A program made the translations under genes and the position numbers. A stretch of 64,000 bases of DNA. It comes from Cyanobacteria bacterium FACHB-DQ100 (GTDB lineage Bacteria; Cyanobacteriota; Cyanobacteriia; Leptolyngbyales; Leptolyngbyaceae). The first letter of the stretch is position 1, and each line of letters starts with the position of its first letter. A model generated the notes under the pieces. That model did not search any database, had not been told where the DNA came from, and saw only the letters and a list, made by a program, of their open reading frames with translations. The stretch lies in the NCBI GenBank assembly GCA_014695195.1, contig JACJNW010000034.1:124001-188000 (forward strand). Direction: 5' to 3'. Below, piece by piece: positions 43,082 through 54,230 of this stretch.

Positions 43082-44326
43082 ATGCAAGGACAGTTAAGCG
43101 AAATTGATATCAGAAGTATTCTGCAACTGATCGAACTCGGTCAGCGCACGGGTGAATTATTTGTTGAGGCTTACTCGCCGCAATCGTCTGGTGCGCTCAA
43201 TCGTCGTCACCTTCGGCACAGTAGCGTTGATCATTATCCGTCCTGGTTTGTCTTTTTTCTCAACGGTCAGATCATCTATGCCGGGGAAACAGAGTCGGAT
43301 TTATCCCGCTTACGCGATTATTTACATCGGTATCGCTTAGAAGCCACGATCGACCAAATTCCGGCATCGTCGATCGCGACCTTCAACACCCCAGAGTACG
43401 GCTGTCTTTGGGCACTACTAGAAAATCATCTCGTCACACCCGCTCAAGGGCGCAGTATTCTCCGAGGCATGGTACAGGAGACGCTGTTTGATTTGCTCAG
43501 TCTCCATCAAGGCTCATTTGTGTTTGAGCTAGGAAATCCACTGACCCCTCAACTGCTAACGCTGGAAATTGCACCCCTAGCGATGAAAATGTTGAAGCAG
43601 ATTCAAGAGTGGAAACAGCTCCATCCACAGCTTCATTCTCCGGATCAATGTCTCTTGATTGCAGAGGCAGCAAGACTTAAAGCCGCACTTCCCGAAGCCA
43701 CGTTTCAAGCACTTGATCGCTACCTGGACGGACAAACTTCCATTCGCCAAATCGCTCGATATCTGAATCGTGATATTTCTACGGTTGCACGGGCAGTCTA
43801 TCCGTATCTTCAGCGCGGTTGGCTACAGGCCGACCACGCCGTTTCACCCTCACAGCCTGCTTCGGAACTGTCTTTGCAGATCAAGGCTCCTAAAGTCGTC
43901 TGCATTGATGACAGCCCAACGATTGGGAAGGCAGTAGAATTAATGCTAAATCGCAATGGTTACGAAATTACGACGATCGAAAATCCACTGAGTGCCTTGA
44001 GTTTGGTGTTTCAACTCAAGCCCGATTTTATTCTGTGCGATATTGCAATGCCAGAGCTAGATGGATATGAACTCTGTGCCATGCTGCGACAATCGACCGC
44101 ATTTCGGCACACCCCGATCGTCATGTTGACCGGCAAAGATGGATTTATCGATCGGGTGCGGGCGCGAATGGTAGGGGCAACTGATTATTTAACCAAACCG
44201 TTTGGAGAACATGAAATTCTGATGCTGCTTGAAAAATATATTGGGATTGGACAACCTGACCCAATTCCAACAACCGCGCAAATTTTGGATGCTTTAGAAG
44301 CAGAGCTTCGTTTAAATCCCTCGTAA
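43082..44326 (+). CDS. hmpA: HmpA: PATAN-domain response regulator
   Basis: The 414-residue protein has an N-terminal PATAN/DUF4388 domain (QGQLSEIDIRSILQLIELGQ, RTGELFVEA) to about residue 250 and a C-terminal receiver: Asp276/Asp277 in CIDDSPTIG, phospho-acceptor Asp320 in CDIAMPELDG and Lys in YLTKPFG. This matches PatA/PixG/TaxP1-type regulators that act in twitching or gliding. It is the first gene of the hmp operon; 128 bases separate it from hmpB. Confidence 0.9.
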   Translation: MQGQLSEIDIRSILQLIELGQRTGELFVEAYSPQSSGALNRRHLRHSSVDHYPSWFVFFLNGQIIYAGETESDLSRLRDYLHRYRLEATIDQIPASSIATFNTPEYGCLWALLENHLVTPAQGRSILRGMVQETLFDLLSLHQGSFVFELGNPLTPQLLTLEIAPLAMKMLKQIQEWKQLHPQLHSPDQCLLIAEAARLKAALPEATFQALDRYLDGQTSIRQIARYLNRDISTVARAVYPYLQRGWLQADHAVSPSQPASELSLQIKAPKVVCIDDSPTIGKAVELMLNRNGYEITTIENPLSALSLVFQLKPDFILCDIAMPELDGYELCAMLRQSTAFRHTPIVMLTGKDGFIDRVRARMVGATDYLTKPFGEHEILMLLEKYIGIGQPDPIPTTAQILDALEAELRLNPS

Positions 44327-44454
44327 AAATACTTGTTTTTGCAGTAAATCAGATTATTTCAAGATTTGCGGGTACTTTATTTAGTAAGGATTCAAGGTAA
44401 ACGGGGCTTAGTCCCTCCCGTCATCGGTTCAGCCAAGCTCACAGGTAGGGGGTT

Positions 44455-44820
44455 ATGAGTACAGTTTTAGTCGTGGAAGATAGCGTCACTCAGCGAGAAA
44501 TGATTACGAATCTACTCAAAGGCAGTGGAATCGCCGTGACGATCGCGACCGATGGCGTAGAAGCCTTGGAACACATTGAGAAGCACTGTCCCGATTTAGT
44601 GGTGTTGGATATCGTCATGCCTCGAATGAATGGGTACGAGGTCTGTCGTCGGCTTAAAGCAGATCCAAAGACTCAAAAAGTACCTGTCGTGATGTGTTCC
44701 TCAAAAGGAGAAGAGTTCGATCGCTATTGGGGCATGAAGCAGGGCGCAGATGCCTATATTGCCAAGCCCTTTCAGCCGACCGAACTCGTGGGTACGGTGA
44801 AACAATTGTTGCGTAGTTAG
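44455..44820 (+). CDS. hmpB: HmpB: CheY-like response regulator
   Basis: The 121-residue stand-alone receiver has VVEDSVTQREM (acidic pair Glu8-Asp9), phospho-acceptor Asp52 in VVLDIVMPRMNG, and Lys104 in AYIAKPF. It resembles PilH/TaxY-type regulators. It would be phosphorylated by HmpE and control pilus activity. It lies 12 bases upstream of hmpC. Confidence 0.92.
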   Translation: MSTVLVVEDSVTQREMITNLLKGSGIAVTIATDGVEALEHIEKHCPDLVVLDIVMPRMNGYEVCRRLKADPKTQKVPVVMCSSKGEEFDRYWGMKQGADAYIAKPFQPTELVGTVKQLLRS

Positions 44821-44832
44821 GAAATAGAGGTA

Positions 44833-45363
44833 ATGGTAGGAAGTCCAGATTTCTTAACCGGAAGAGGGCAGGATCAAGCGCCCGAATTTCAAGAGCTAGA
44901 AAGCCCTGAAGGTGAGTTGCATTTGCGCTTCTATACACCGTCGGGGGCTGAATTTGCTTTGCCTGCAACTGGAATTCGCGAAGTGCTTTCTCCCTCACCG
45001 GATCGAATTACGCCTGTTCCCAATGTTTCGCCGCTCCTGCTCGGAACGCTGAATGTTCGAGGTCGAGTGGTTTGGGTGGCAGATTTGGGGCAGTTTTTAG
45101 GCGATGCGGCAGCACTCAACACCGATCGCCCAGAAATTTCAGTGATCGCGATCGAAGATCAAGATATTATGCTGGGCTTGGCGGTCGATCGCATTCTGGG
45201 GATGGAGTGGCTTGATATTGACCATGTACAAGCTGCAACCGCCGTTCCTGACTCTGTTGCACCTTTTCTACGGGGAGAATGGGTTCTCGCTCAAGAAGGG
45301 GGGCAATGTTTGCGGCTGCTCGATCAAGTTTCGATCTTACGATCGGCACGGTGGGCAGCATGA
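44833..45363 (+). CDS. hmpC: HmpC: CheW-like adaptor
   Basis: The 176-residue protein is a CheW domain: FALPATGIREVLSPSPDRIT, PVPNVSPLLLGTLNVRGRVVW and VDRILGMEWLDID. It would link the receptor HmpD to the kinase HmpE. The gene has GAGG just before its ATG. The unconserved first 30 residues precede the domain. Confidence 0.9.
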   Translation: MVGSPDFLTGRGQDQAPEFQELESPEGELHLRFYTPSGAEFALPATGIREVLSPSPDRITPVPNVSPLLLGTLNVRGRVVWVADLGQFLGDAAALNTDRPEISVIAIEDQDIMLGLAVDRILGMEWLDIDHVQAATAVPDSVAPFLRGEWVLAQEGGQCLRLLDQVSILRSARWAA

Positions 45364-45621
45364 GGAGCGTGTCAAGCCGATCGACACTGAATTTAGAAAA
45401 ATATGTTGATTCTGTGAAGAATCTAGGGAATTCTCCTTTCAAGAGAGGTTCTCTGCTCGAGATACACTTTAATGCTGCACATCAGAAACTTGAGCGCTTG
45501 AAAAACGTTTTAATTGGTTGCGCCGCAATTTATCAGAGTATGTATCATTTTCACTTTACCCTAACTGCTCCCAGTTTCAAATCCGGTTTTCAGAGCAGCA
45601 CGTACTTGCAGGAGGAGGCAT

Positions 45622-48270
45622 ATGGCACGAGGAAATGAGTTTGCCCAAGAATATCAGCAGGCAGAGCGAGCCTATATGCAGGGCAAGTATGAAGAAGCCG
45701 CAGGCATTGTTGATCGTCTAGTCGATCACTATCCTGACGATCCAAGCGCTCGATTATTGCGTGGTCACATTTACTGCTACGGACTTCAGAAATACGATGT
45801 GGCACAAGAGCAGTATCAATCGGTGCTGAAGCTGACCTCTGACCCAGAGTTCGTCGATTACGCCAATAGCGGATTGGCCTATGCGGGGCAGTTTGCAGCA
45901 AATGGAGTAGATAGCATTGGTGATACAAACTTAGAAACCGATTACTCAGCATTCGGGGAGTCCAATGGTTTTGCCGCTTCTGATGTAAACTCGCTTGATC
46001 ACCTTGTGCTACACGATGACGGATTTAATGCAAATACCGAGCATGACGCTTTATTTAGCGATCCGTTTGAGGCAAACTACAACGGTCACAAAAGTCTTCA
46101 AAATGGAAACGGCTCAAAGCAGCACAATCATTTTGGCTTAGACGATCCGTTCGCGATCTCACCCAGTCACACTTCAGACACTCTCGCTCAATCAGACTTC
46201 ACAGCAAACACTGACTTTTCAAGCGTTCTAGATGATTTTGATCAAGTCTTCGCAGCAGACGATCACGCAACTCCCAGCGGCATGACGACTGTTTCAACCA
46301 ACCCAGGCATCTCTAGCGAAGCAGATCTGGGTCACAGTCCGATCGTAAGCCGCGACACCAGCGAAGATACGTTATTTATGGCAGCTCCCAGTTTTTACGA
46401 TGAGCAAGCGGCGGCTCAGTTTGACTTTCCGGCTGAGCAGGGCAAGTTTGCCCCGATCGACGATGAACCGAACGATCGCGCTCCTGTAGCTCCCGGCAGC
46501 CAAAGCAACGTTGATTTTCTTGACAATTTTGAAGACTTTGACGACCTCGGCAATCTAGCCGATTTTGACTTGTCTGAAGATTCTGCCGGCTTTACCAGTC
46601 CCTCGGTCGGCAGTGCCTTTGGTTTCTCTTCAGATCTGTCAGCCGCTTCAGATAGCACCGACCTTGATTTTGTCCAAGACCCAGGCTTCGGCTCTTCAAA
46701 CGGTGCAGGTGCGAAACTGTCTGAAGACGAACTGTTCAGCATCTCCAGCACTGCTGAACCGGTTCCGAGCTTTACCACTCAGGTCGATGCACCGGTTGCC
46801 GACCCCACACCCACCGTTGAGCAGGGTTGGTTAGCCCCCCTGGAAAATGCCTCATTTGCCACCAAGCAGGCGATCGCGGCTGGAGCCGCAGGAATTGTCT
46901 CAGCGATCGCGGTGGCGGTTGTGAGCTTTGTCTCATCTAATCAAGCTGCACAGCAGAATAATGGGGCTGTCGTCTCGCAACTACGGACAACGGGGATCAT
47001 CATGGCGTTAGCAGGGGGAGTCTGCGGTGGCGGTGCGGCGCTTGCTGTCGGGCAACTCACGGCGCGTCATATGAAACGATCGGCCAACGACCTCAGAGCG
47101 CAGTTTCAAGCGGTGTCTCAAGGTCACTTTAGCGCCCGCGCCTCGGTCTTTGCCGAAGATGAACTCGGTCATCTTGCAGCCGAATTCAATCAGATGACGC
47201 GCATCATCTCCACAACCACAAGCGAAGCACAGCGTAAAGCAGAAGAGCAAGAGCAGGCAAAAGAAGATTTGCAGCGCCAAGTGATTCGACTGCTTGACGA
47301 TGTAGAAGGCGCAGCGCGGGGAGATTTGACGGTGCAAGCAGAAGTCACCGCAGACGTGCTGGGAGCCGTTGCCGACTCTTTCAACCTCACGATTCAAAAC
47401 CTGCGCGAAATCGTTCAGCAGGTGAAGCAAGCAGCGCGCCAAGTAAGCAAAGGTTCGACCGAAAACGAGATGTTTGCTCGCAGTCTGTCCTCTGATGCCC
47501 TTAGACAAGCCGAAGAACTGGCGGTGACGCTGAACTCGGTGCAGGTGATGACGAATTCAATTCAGCGTGTGGCAGAAAGTGCTCGTGAAGCGGAAGAAGT
47601 CGCAAAAACCGCATCTGCTACCGCACTGAAAGGTGGCGAAGCCGTAGAACGAACGGTTGCAGGGATTCTCGAAATTCGGGAAACCGTCGCAGAAACGACT
47701 CGCAAAGTGAAACGATTGGCGGAATCCTCGCAAGAAATTTCTAAGATCGTAGCGCTGATTTCTCAGATTGCTTCCCGCACCAACTTGCTTGCACTGAACG
47801 CGAGTATTGAAGCGGCGCGGGCAGGGGAAGCAGGAAGAGGATTTGCGATCGTCGCCGATGAAGTCCGACAACTGGCAGACCGCGCCGCTAAAGCCTCCAA
47901 AGAGATTGAGCAAATCGTTCTACAGATTCAAGGTGAAACTGGCTCCGTAATGACCGCGATGGAAGAAGGAACCCAGCAGGTGATTGAGGGGACTCGACTG
48001 GCAGAGCAAGCCAAACGATCGCTCGAAGATATTATTCAGGTGTCGAGCGTGATTGATACGTTAGTGCGATCGATTACTGCCGATACAGTGGAGCAGACCG
48101 AAACTTCGCGCAACGTCGCTCAGGTCATGCAATCGGTGGAACTCACCGCACAAGAAACTTCGCAAGAAGCGCAGCGGGTGTCTGGTTCACTGCAAAACCT
48201 CGTCGGTGTTGCCCGCGACTTGCTCACCTCAGTAGAACGGTTCCGCGTGGAAACCGCAGAGCGTAAATAA
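45622..48270 (+). CDS. hmpD: HmpD: methyl-accepting chemotaxis protein
   Basis: The 882-residue receptor starts with a TPR-like segment ([20 protein letters not shown], residues about 7-90), then a long Asp/Ser-rich disordered part to about residue 400, two hydrophobic helices (about 416-440 and 455-480), a HAMP domain ([19 protein letters not shown]) and a classical MCP signalling coiled coil ending in the hairpin [20 protein letters not shown]. Sensing input is unknown. The N-terminal half is cytosolic by this topology, not periplasmic, which is unusual for chemoreceptors but seen in cyanobacterial PilJ/HmpD relatives. AGGAGG lies just before the ATG. Confidence 0.9.
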   Translation: MARGNEFAQEYQQAERAYMQGKYEEAAGIVDRLVDHYPDDPSARLLRGHIYCYGLQKYDVAQEQYQSVLKLTSDPEFVDYANSGLAYAGQFAANGVDSIGDTNLETDYSAFGESNGFAASDVNSLDHLVLHDDGFNANTEHDALFSDPFEANYNGHKSLQNGNGSKQHNHFGLDDPFAISPSHTSDTLAQSDFTANTDFSSVLDDFDQVFAADDHATPSGMTTVSTNPGISSEADLGHSPIVSRDTSEDTLFMAAPSFYDEQAAAQFDFPAEQGKFAPIDDEPNDRAPVAPGSQSNVDFLDNFEDFDDLGNLADFDLSEDSAGFTSPSVGSAFGFSSDLSAASDSTDLDFVQDPGFGSSNGAGAKLSEDELFSISSTAEPVPSFTTQVDAPVADPTPTVEQGWLAPLENASFATKQAIAAGAAGIVSAIAVAVVSFVSSNQAAQQNNGAVVSQLRTTGIIMALAGGVCGGGAALAVGQLTARHMKRSANDLRAQFQAVSQGHFSARASVFAEDELGHLAAEFNQMTRIISTTTSEAQRKAEEQEQAKEDLQRQVIRLLDDVEGAARGDLTVQAEVTADVLGAVADSFNLTIQNLREIVQQVKQAARQVSKGSTENEMFARSLSSDALRQAEELAVTLNSVQVMTNSIQRVAESAREAEEVAKTASATALKGGEAVERTVAGILEIRETVAETTRKVKRLAESSQEISKIVALISQIASRTNLLALNASIEAARAGEAGRGFAIVADEVRQLADRAAKASKEIEQIVLQIQGETGSVMTAMEEGTQQVIEGTRLAEQAKRSLEDIIQVSSVIDTLVRSITADTVEQTETSRNVAQVMQSVELTAQETSQEAQRVSGSLQNLVGVARDLLTSVERFRVETAERK

Positions 48271-48456
48271 GCGCTCAACTTTATGCGCCCGACCCAGGAA
48301 CTTCGGCTACAGTGAAGCCAATCAAAATCACTCCGGGTTAACCCACCTCGATGACTCAACCGATCCCCACTGGGTCATCTTCATCCCAGAGACTTCCGCG
48401 TTCAACTTGAACCAGGCTCGACGGAGATTACTCATCTACAGCAAAGGAACAGTGCG

Positions 48457-51400
48457 ATGCAGCCGGAACAACAGCAGCGAATCATGGGCTATTTCATTGA
48501 GGAGGCAAAAGACCACCTCAATACGATCGAGCAGGGTTTGCTGAATCTGCGAGGCATGATGGCAGATCCAGAACTGGTGAACGAAGTCTTCCGGGCAGCT
48601 CACTCGGTTAAGGGTGGGGCTGCAATGTTGGGTTTTCACAGCATACAGAGAACGTCTCACCGCTTAGAAGATTATTTCAAGGTACTTAAAGAGGCTCCCA
48701 ACATTCAGCCAGACCACAAGCTGGAGACGCTTTTGTTAAGAGTGTATGATGCGCTCAAAGGCTATTTAGAGCAGCTACAGACTCCTGCTGGACTAGACGA
48801 GGCAACCGCACAAGCGTCTTTAACCCAGCTAGAGCCTGTATTTTCCGAGGTCGAGCAGCACCTGGTTCAGCTACAACAGGCAGTTCGTTCTAGCTCGACC
48901 TTTACTCAATCTCCCGTGGGAGATCCTACGCTTGTGGTGATCTTCCAGAATGATGTGCCCGCACAACTGCGTGAGATGCTGCAAACATTTCGGCAAGCTG
49001 AGACAATGCTGGATGCGCGGGAACGGCTACAGGGCATCTGTGAGGGTTTACGGGGGCTAGGCGAGGCGTTCGGAGTGACGCAATGGAGTCAATTAATTGA
49101 GATGGCAAGTCGGGCGATCGCGAATCCTGTGAATTCGTATCGTGATCTTGCACAGGTGTTAATTCCTGAGATTAAGCAAGCTCAAGAACTGGTTTTAGCG
49201 GGACGCGCTCAGGAAATTACTGCTAGCCAGAAGCTACAGGCGATGGTTCCTGCGCCCACTAGCGCGGCTGAGATGGAGTTAGACTTAGCAGACTTCTTTG
49301 CGATCGCAGAGGGCGGTTCCTCAGACGACCTTGATTTTTCAATTTTAGAGTTTGCAGCAGACGACTCCGCAGCAGAGGCTTCAGATTTTGATCGCTTATT
49401 TGATTTGGACGAGTCGGATGCGCTCTCACCAGATCGGTTAAGTCTGGATGGACTGTTTGATCTACCCGATTTAGAACAAGCACCAGGAGCAACTGATTTC
49501 CTCAATCAAAAGGGTCCTGATGTGGGCATGGAGGAATTGAACAGCCTTGCGGATTTATTTGAGGATGAGCTACCAGGGTTAGAGGCGACTTGGGAGCAGG
49601 AGGAAGTGCTTGATATTGCAGCGCTTTCTGATATATCGAGTGCGGAATTAGATGCAGAGGTAGATGATTTTACAAATTTTCTATCTGAATCTTCTGAAGA
49701 GCGTGAAACTCAGGCAAACGCCCAGATTGATGATTTAGCAGATTTATTTGAAGATGAGCTTTTGGACGGACTCGATGCGCCAAACTTAACCTCTGAGGCT
49801 GAGATCGAAGAGCTACTAGATTTTTCTGAGAATTTAACAGAGTTTGAAGGGAGTGCTGCTCCACTCGACAAGGCGGTTGTCGTAACGGAGACGACTGCAT
49901 CCGACTTAGATTTTGATGAACTGGGGTTGTCGCAAGAGGCTGAAGATGATTCTGCCAATCAGCTTGATGTAGAAAGCGACAATTCCTTGGAAGATTTGAG
50001 TGAGCTATTTGCTGGGCTAGACAACTCAGACCTGGATTTTCCATCGGCACTAAATCAAGCAAACCCTTCAGAGTCGATCGAGACATTAAACTCAGCGAAT
50101 CTCGATCGAATGTTTGAAACTAGCGCTCCTGAAGATCTAAGTTTCGACAGCTTTGATTTATTGGGTTTAGACAATGATTCCGCTGGATCATTAGGAAGCG
50201 AACTCACCGAGGCAACACAGCTCAACGGTTTATCAGAACTGGTTCCTGATCCGTGGGATAACCTGAATCTAGAAGCAGGTGCTAATTCCGTACAATTTGA
50301 GGGTTTGTTTGAGTCAACGGAAATGCAACCTTCTGTGGAGGGTGCGGATTTATTCAATGCTGATGGTACAGAAAATTCGGGGTTTGCGGCACAAGACTTA
50401 GAGCAATCAGGTCTAGATTTGGATGCCCAAGAAGATGAAATCCTCAACTCATTATTTTCTGGAGAGATTACGGACGACGCTCCGATTGAGAATTCGACTT
50501 TCGATATTAATGAATCTGAGATTTCTTCTACGGATTTTGAACTTGACCATCTCTTAGATCAGCCAAAGGCTGAAGCAGAAGCGACATTAAACGGATGGAA
50601 CGAGTTTGACGAAGAAATCGAACTTAGCCTCAGCGAATTTAGCGAACTTGGTACGGACGAAGAGAACACGCTAAATGGTCAGGGAGCTATCAACTCAGAA
50701 TCTTTAGGAAGCTTAGAAGATGAAGATTCTTTTGCAGATTTACTGAATTTTTCAACACCTGAATCTCTGCTTGATACTGAAGCCAACTCCGGGAACGGTG
50801 CTTCACTGAATTTGGAAGATTCGCTTGCTGATTTGCTGGATTTTTCTGAGTCCTCAACCGACCTGTCGATCGAGGAAGCCTCGCTAGAAGAGTCACTCAA
50901 CTTTGATGCTCTCATGGGGGCTGAGTCTATCAGCGATTCTTCGTTAAGTTTGGAAGATCCGATCGCTGATTTGCTGGATTTTTCTGAGTCCTCAACCGAC
51001 CTGTCGATCGAGGAAGCCTCGCTAGAAGAGTCACTCAACTTTGATGCTCTCATGGGGGCTGAGTCTATCAGCGATTCTTCGTTAAGTTTGGAAGACCCGA
51101 TCGCTGATTTGCTGGATTTTTCCGCTGAACCTTCAACCGATTTGTCGATCGAGGAAGCCTCGCTAGAAGAGTCACTCAACTTTGATGCTCTCATGGGGGC
51201 TGAGTCTACCAGCGATTCTTCGTTAAGCTTGGAAGACCCGATCGCTGATTTGCTGGATTTTTCTGAGTCCTCAACCGGCCTGTCGATCGAGGAAGCCTCG
51301 CTAGAAGAGTCACTCAGCTTTGATGCTCTCATGGGGGCTGAGTCTATCAGCGATTCTTCGTTAAGTTTGGAAGACCCGATCGCTGATTTGCTGGATTTTT

Positions 51401-54210
51401 CCGCTGAACCTTCAACCGATTTGTCGATCGAGGAGCCTTTGTTAGAATCATTCAACCTTGATGATTTTGCTGAGGTTGAGTCATTAGGCGAACCAGACTT
51501 GTTGGAGCAAGAGTTAGGAGTCTTGCAGAACAACTTATTGAGCGCACCGGATGTAGAGCCACAGCTAAGCGGCTTAGAGCCTAATTCAGAATTAACAGAA
51601 GACACATCGCTTATTCTCGATGATTTATCCAACCTTGACTTCGATCAGTTGGGCGCAGAACCCTTGACCGAAGAAACACTGGATATTGATCAAAGCGGCT
51701 TCTTCGATGAAGTTAATCTAGATTTAGTAGATCTAGGAGATGAGAATCGTGATTTCGCAAATTCTAGTGATACTAGCCTAGATGAGCTTGACTCTTTACT
51801 TGCAGAGGTTGAGTTGCCAAGCGAACCCACTAGCGACACCAATCCGCTTCTTGATGCAGGACTCGGAGCAGCCACGATCGCTGGATTAGGAGCAGGATTT
51901 GCCGCCCTCCAATTCGACCCAACGACAGCCGAAGCAGATAGTCTCGATGATCTTCTCAACTTACCTGCTTCAGAACTAGATGAAACATCCGGCAATCTAG
52001 ATGAGTTAGAGTCTCTACTGGAGGAGGCCACCCCTACCAGCGCTGCGATCGATCAGTTCGATGACCTGGAATCGCTCCTTGGGGATGCTTCAGACCCAGC
52101 CTCGCTCAACTTTGCCGCAGCCCACGAAGCAGAGGCAGAATTCGGCGACTTAGAGAAGATGCTGGAGGAAGCCGACATGACGATGGGCGGCTCTGCTGCA
52201 AGCCGTACTGCCACTCCACCCGGTCGCCGCTCAACCCGTGTGGCAAGAGGATTCAACGAACAAACAATGCGGGTTCCGATCAAGCAACTCGACAATCTGA
52301 GCAACTTAGTCGGGGAACTGGTAGTCAACCGTAATAGCCTAGAGCAAGACCAAGAGCGGTTGCGGCAGTCGCTCGATAATTTGCTGTATCAGGTGCAGCA
52401 GTTGAGTGATGTCGGTCAGCGAATGCAGGATTTATACGAGCGATCGCTGCTCGAAAGCTCGTTGCTGGCAAGTCGTCAAAATCGCCGCGTTGCGTTTGGG
52501 GGTTCAGACCGGAGCGCAAACGGCAACTCGCTCGGAGTCGAGTATGACCCGTTAGAAATGGATCGCTTTACCGGATTCCACTCGCTGTCTCAAGAAATGA
52601 TCGAGTTGATTGTGCGAGTGCGGGAGTCTTCATCGGATATCGAATTTATTGTCGATGAAGCGGATCAAGTGACGCGGATGTTCCGACAGGTGACAACGCA
52701 ACTGCAAGAAGGATTGACGCGATCGCGAATGGTGCCGTTTGCTCAAACCGCCGATCGCTTGCCGCGTGCAGTTCGCGATATTGCAATGAAGTGCGGCAAA
52801 CAAGCAGAACTGGTGATCGAAGGGCGCGACACGCTGATCGACAAGATGATTCTGGAGCATTTATACGATCCGATGACGCATCTAGTAAACAATGCGATCA
52901 CACATGGAATCGAAAATCCAGAAGTCCGCTACACCACAGGAAAAGCACCCACAGGTCGAATCACAATTCGAGCGTTTCACCAAGGCAACCAAACCGTGAT
53001 TTCGGTCTCGGACGATGGAGCAGGGATTGATGTGGAACGGGTGCGATCGAAAGCGATTGAGAAAGGGTTGATCACGGCAGCAGAAGCAAAGAATGCAACT
53101 CGTCTCGATATTTACGATTTGCTGTTCCATCCTGGATTTAGTACGAAAGATCAAGCTGATGATTTTTCGGGGCGTGGTGTGGGCATGGATGTGGTGCGGA
53201 CAAGTCTCAGCGAGATTCGAGGCACGATTAGCATCGATTCAGCCCACAACAAAGGAACCACGTTTACGATTCGGCTGCCTTTAACGCTGAGTATTTCTAA
53301 AGCGCTGTGCTGTATTAGCGATCGTGCCCGCATTGCCTTCCCAATGGATGGCGTTGAAGATATGCTCGACCTTCCGAAAGAGCGACTTCATACCGATGCA
53401 GAGGGACAAGCTTGTATTACTTGGCGTGATACAGTGCTGCCTGTGCGCCCATTGAGAGAATTGCTGAGCTATAACCGTCATCTCAGTCGAGGAACGGTTT
53501 ACGGGGGCAATCAGGAAGACGACTTGGTTTCGATCGTGATTCTACGAAGCGCAGGAAATTATCTAGCGCTACAAGTCGATCAAGTCTTAGGCGAACAAGA
53601 AATCGTCATCAAGCAGCTTGAAGGCCCCGTGCCAAAACCGATCGGTGTTGCAGGTGCGACGGTGCTAGGAGATGGGCGGATTATGCCGATCGCGGATGTA
53701 TTGGAGCTGATTGACCTGTCACTGGGTCGAATTCGTCGCGATGCAGGCCCAATCTGGGAGCAAGGAACGGCTCAACCTGTCGTTGAGACGGCGGCAGTGA
53801 AGACCGAGCCAATGGTACTCATCGTAGACGATTCGATTACAGTCCGCGAATTGCTATCGATGACCTTCAATAAAGTCGGTTATCGGGTGGAGCAAGCCCG
53901 CGACGGTCAGGAAGCTTGGGAAAAACTGAGATCGGGTCTGCCCTGTGACATTGTGTTCTGTGACATTGAGATGCCCCGTATGGACGGACTGGAATTGCTA
54001 TCGCGAATTCAGAAAGACCCGAACTTGTCGAATCTCCCGATCGCAATGCTGACCTCGCGGGGTGCCGATCGACATCGCCAAATGGCAGCTTCTCTGGGCG
54101 CAAGTGGTTACTTTACCAAGCCATACTTAGAAGAAGCGCTGCTTGATGCGGCACAGCGGATGCTCAAGGGAGAGGTGCTAATCTCTGCGAACAGCCCTGG
54201 AAACGGTTGA
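48457..54210 (+). CDS. hmpE: HmpE: hybrid CheA histidine kinase with receiver
   Basis: The 1917-residue protein has an N-terminal Hpt domain with phospho-acceptor His49 in RAAHSVKGGAAMLG, a very acidic linker (about residues 270-1260), a dimerisation region (MRVPIKQLDNLSNLVGELVV, about 1270), the kinase (HLVNNAITHGIE near 1475, DDGAGID, GRGVGMDVV), a CheW-like domain and a C-terminal receiver with Asp1836 in FCDIEMPRMDG. The linker contains a tandem repeat (residues about 791-994). A CheA of this size is larger than most because of the linker. It closes the operon; a strong terminator follows. Confidence 0.93.
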   Translation: MQPEQQQRIMGYFIEEAKDHLNTIEQGLLNLRGMMADPELVNEVFRAAHSVKGGAAMLGFHSIQRTSHRLEDYFKVLKEAPNIQPDHKLETLLLRVYDALKGYLEQLQTPAGLDEATAQASLTQLEPVFSEVEQHLVQLQQAVRSSSTFTQSPVGDPTLVVIFQNDVPAQLREMLQTFRQAETMLDARERLQGICEGLRGLGEAFGVTQWSQLIEMASRAIANPVNSYRDLAQVLIPEIKQAQELVLAGRAQEITASQKLQAMVPAPTSAAEMELDLADFFAIAEGGSSDDLDFSILEFAADDSAAEASDFDRLFDLDESDALSPDRLSLDGLFDLPDLEQAPGATDFLNQKGPDVGMEELNSLADLFEDELPGLEATWEQEEVLDIAALSDISSAELDAEVDDFTNFLSESSEERETQANAQIDDLADLFEDELLDGLDAPNLTSEAEIEELLDFSENLTEFEGSAAPLDKAVVVTETTASDLDFDELGLSQEAEDDSANQLDVESDNSLEDLSELFAGLDNSDLDFPSALNQANPSESIETLNSANLDRMFETSAPEDLSFDSFDLLGLDNDSAGSLGSELTEATQLNGLSELVPDPWDNLNLEAGANSVQFEGLFESTEMQPSVEGADLFNADGTENSGFAAQDLEQSGLDLDAQEDEILNSLFSGEITDDAPIENSTFDINESEISSTDFELDHLLDQPKAEAEATLNGWNEFDEEIELSLSEFSELGTDEENTLNGQGAINSESLGSLEDEDSFADLLNFSTPESLLDTEANSGNGASLNLEDSLADLLDFSESSTDLSIEEASLEESLNFDALMGAESISDSSLSLEDPIADLLDFSESSTDLSIEEASLEESLNFDALMGAESISDSSLSLEDPIADLLDFSAEPSTDLSIEEASLEESLNFDALMGAESTSDSSLSLEDPIADLLDFSESSTGLSIEEASLEESLSFDALMGAESISDSSLSLEDPIADLLDFSAEPSTDLSIEEPLLESFNLDDFAEVESLGEPDLLEQELGVLQNNLLSAPDVEPQLSGLEPNSELTEDTSLILDDLSNLDFDQLGAEPLTEETLDIDQSGFFDEVNLDLVDLGDENRDFANSSDTSLDELDSLLAEVELPSEPTSDTNPLLDAGLGAATIAGLGAGFAALQFDPTTAEADSLDDLLNLPASELDETSGNLDELESLLEEATPTSAAIDQFDDLESLLGDASDPASLNFAAAHEAEAEFGDLEKMLEEADMTMGGSAASRTATPPGRRSTRVARGFNEQTMRVPIKQLDNLSNLVGELVVNRNSLEQDQERLRQSLDNLLYQVQQLSDVGQRMQDLYERSLLESSLLASRQNRRVAFGGSDRSANGNSLGVEYDPLEMDRFTGFHSLSQEMIELIVRVRESSSDIEFIVDEADQVTRMFRQVTTQLQEGLTRSRMVPFAQTADRLPRAVRDIAMKCGKQAELVIEGRDTLIDKMILEHLYDPMTHLVNNAITHGIENPEVRYTTGKAPTGRITIRAFHQGNQTVISVSDDGAGIDVERVRSKAIEKGLITAAEAKNATRLDIYDLLFHPGFSTKDQADDFSGRGVGMDVVRTSLSEIRGTISIDSAHNKGTTFTIRLPLTLSISKALCCISDRARIAFPMDGVEDMLDLPKERLHTDAEGQACITWRDTVLPVRPLRELLSYNRHLSRGTVYGGNQEDDLVSIVILRSAGNYLALQVDQVLGEQEIVIKQLEGPVPKPIGVAGATVLGDGRIMPIADVLELIDLSLGRIRRDAGPIWEQGTAQPVVETAAVKTEPMVLIVDDSITVRELLSMTFNKVGYRVEQARDGQEAWEKLRSGLPCDIVFCDIEMPRMDGLELLSRIQKDPNLSNLPIAMLTSRGADRHRQMAASLGASGYFTKPYLEEALLDAAQRMLKGEVLISANSPGNG
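50827..51440 (+). repeat. Tandem repeats of 138-141 bp inside hmpE
   Basis: Units start at 50827, 50965, 51103, 51244 and 51382: three of 138 bases, one of 141 bases (with an added AEP codon triplet) and a partial fifth. Each encodes about 46 residues containing ADLLDFSESSTDLSIEEAS and ESLNFDALMGAES. The copies are nearly identical in DNA, so the array is recent and probably varies in copy number. Confidence 0.95.
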
Positions 54211-54230
54211 GGTTGGATTCCTAGCGACCT

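Noticed and set aside
50679-51632. 317-codon serine-rich open frame antisense to hmpE
   Set aside because: It is the complement of the acidic tandem-repeat linker; the composition follows from Asp/Glu/Leu codons read backwards and there is no ribosome-binding site.
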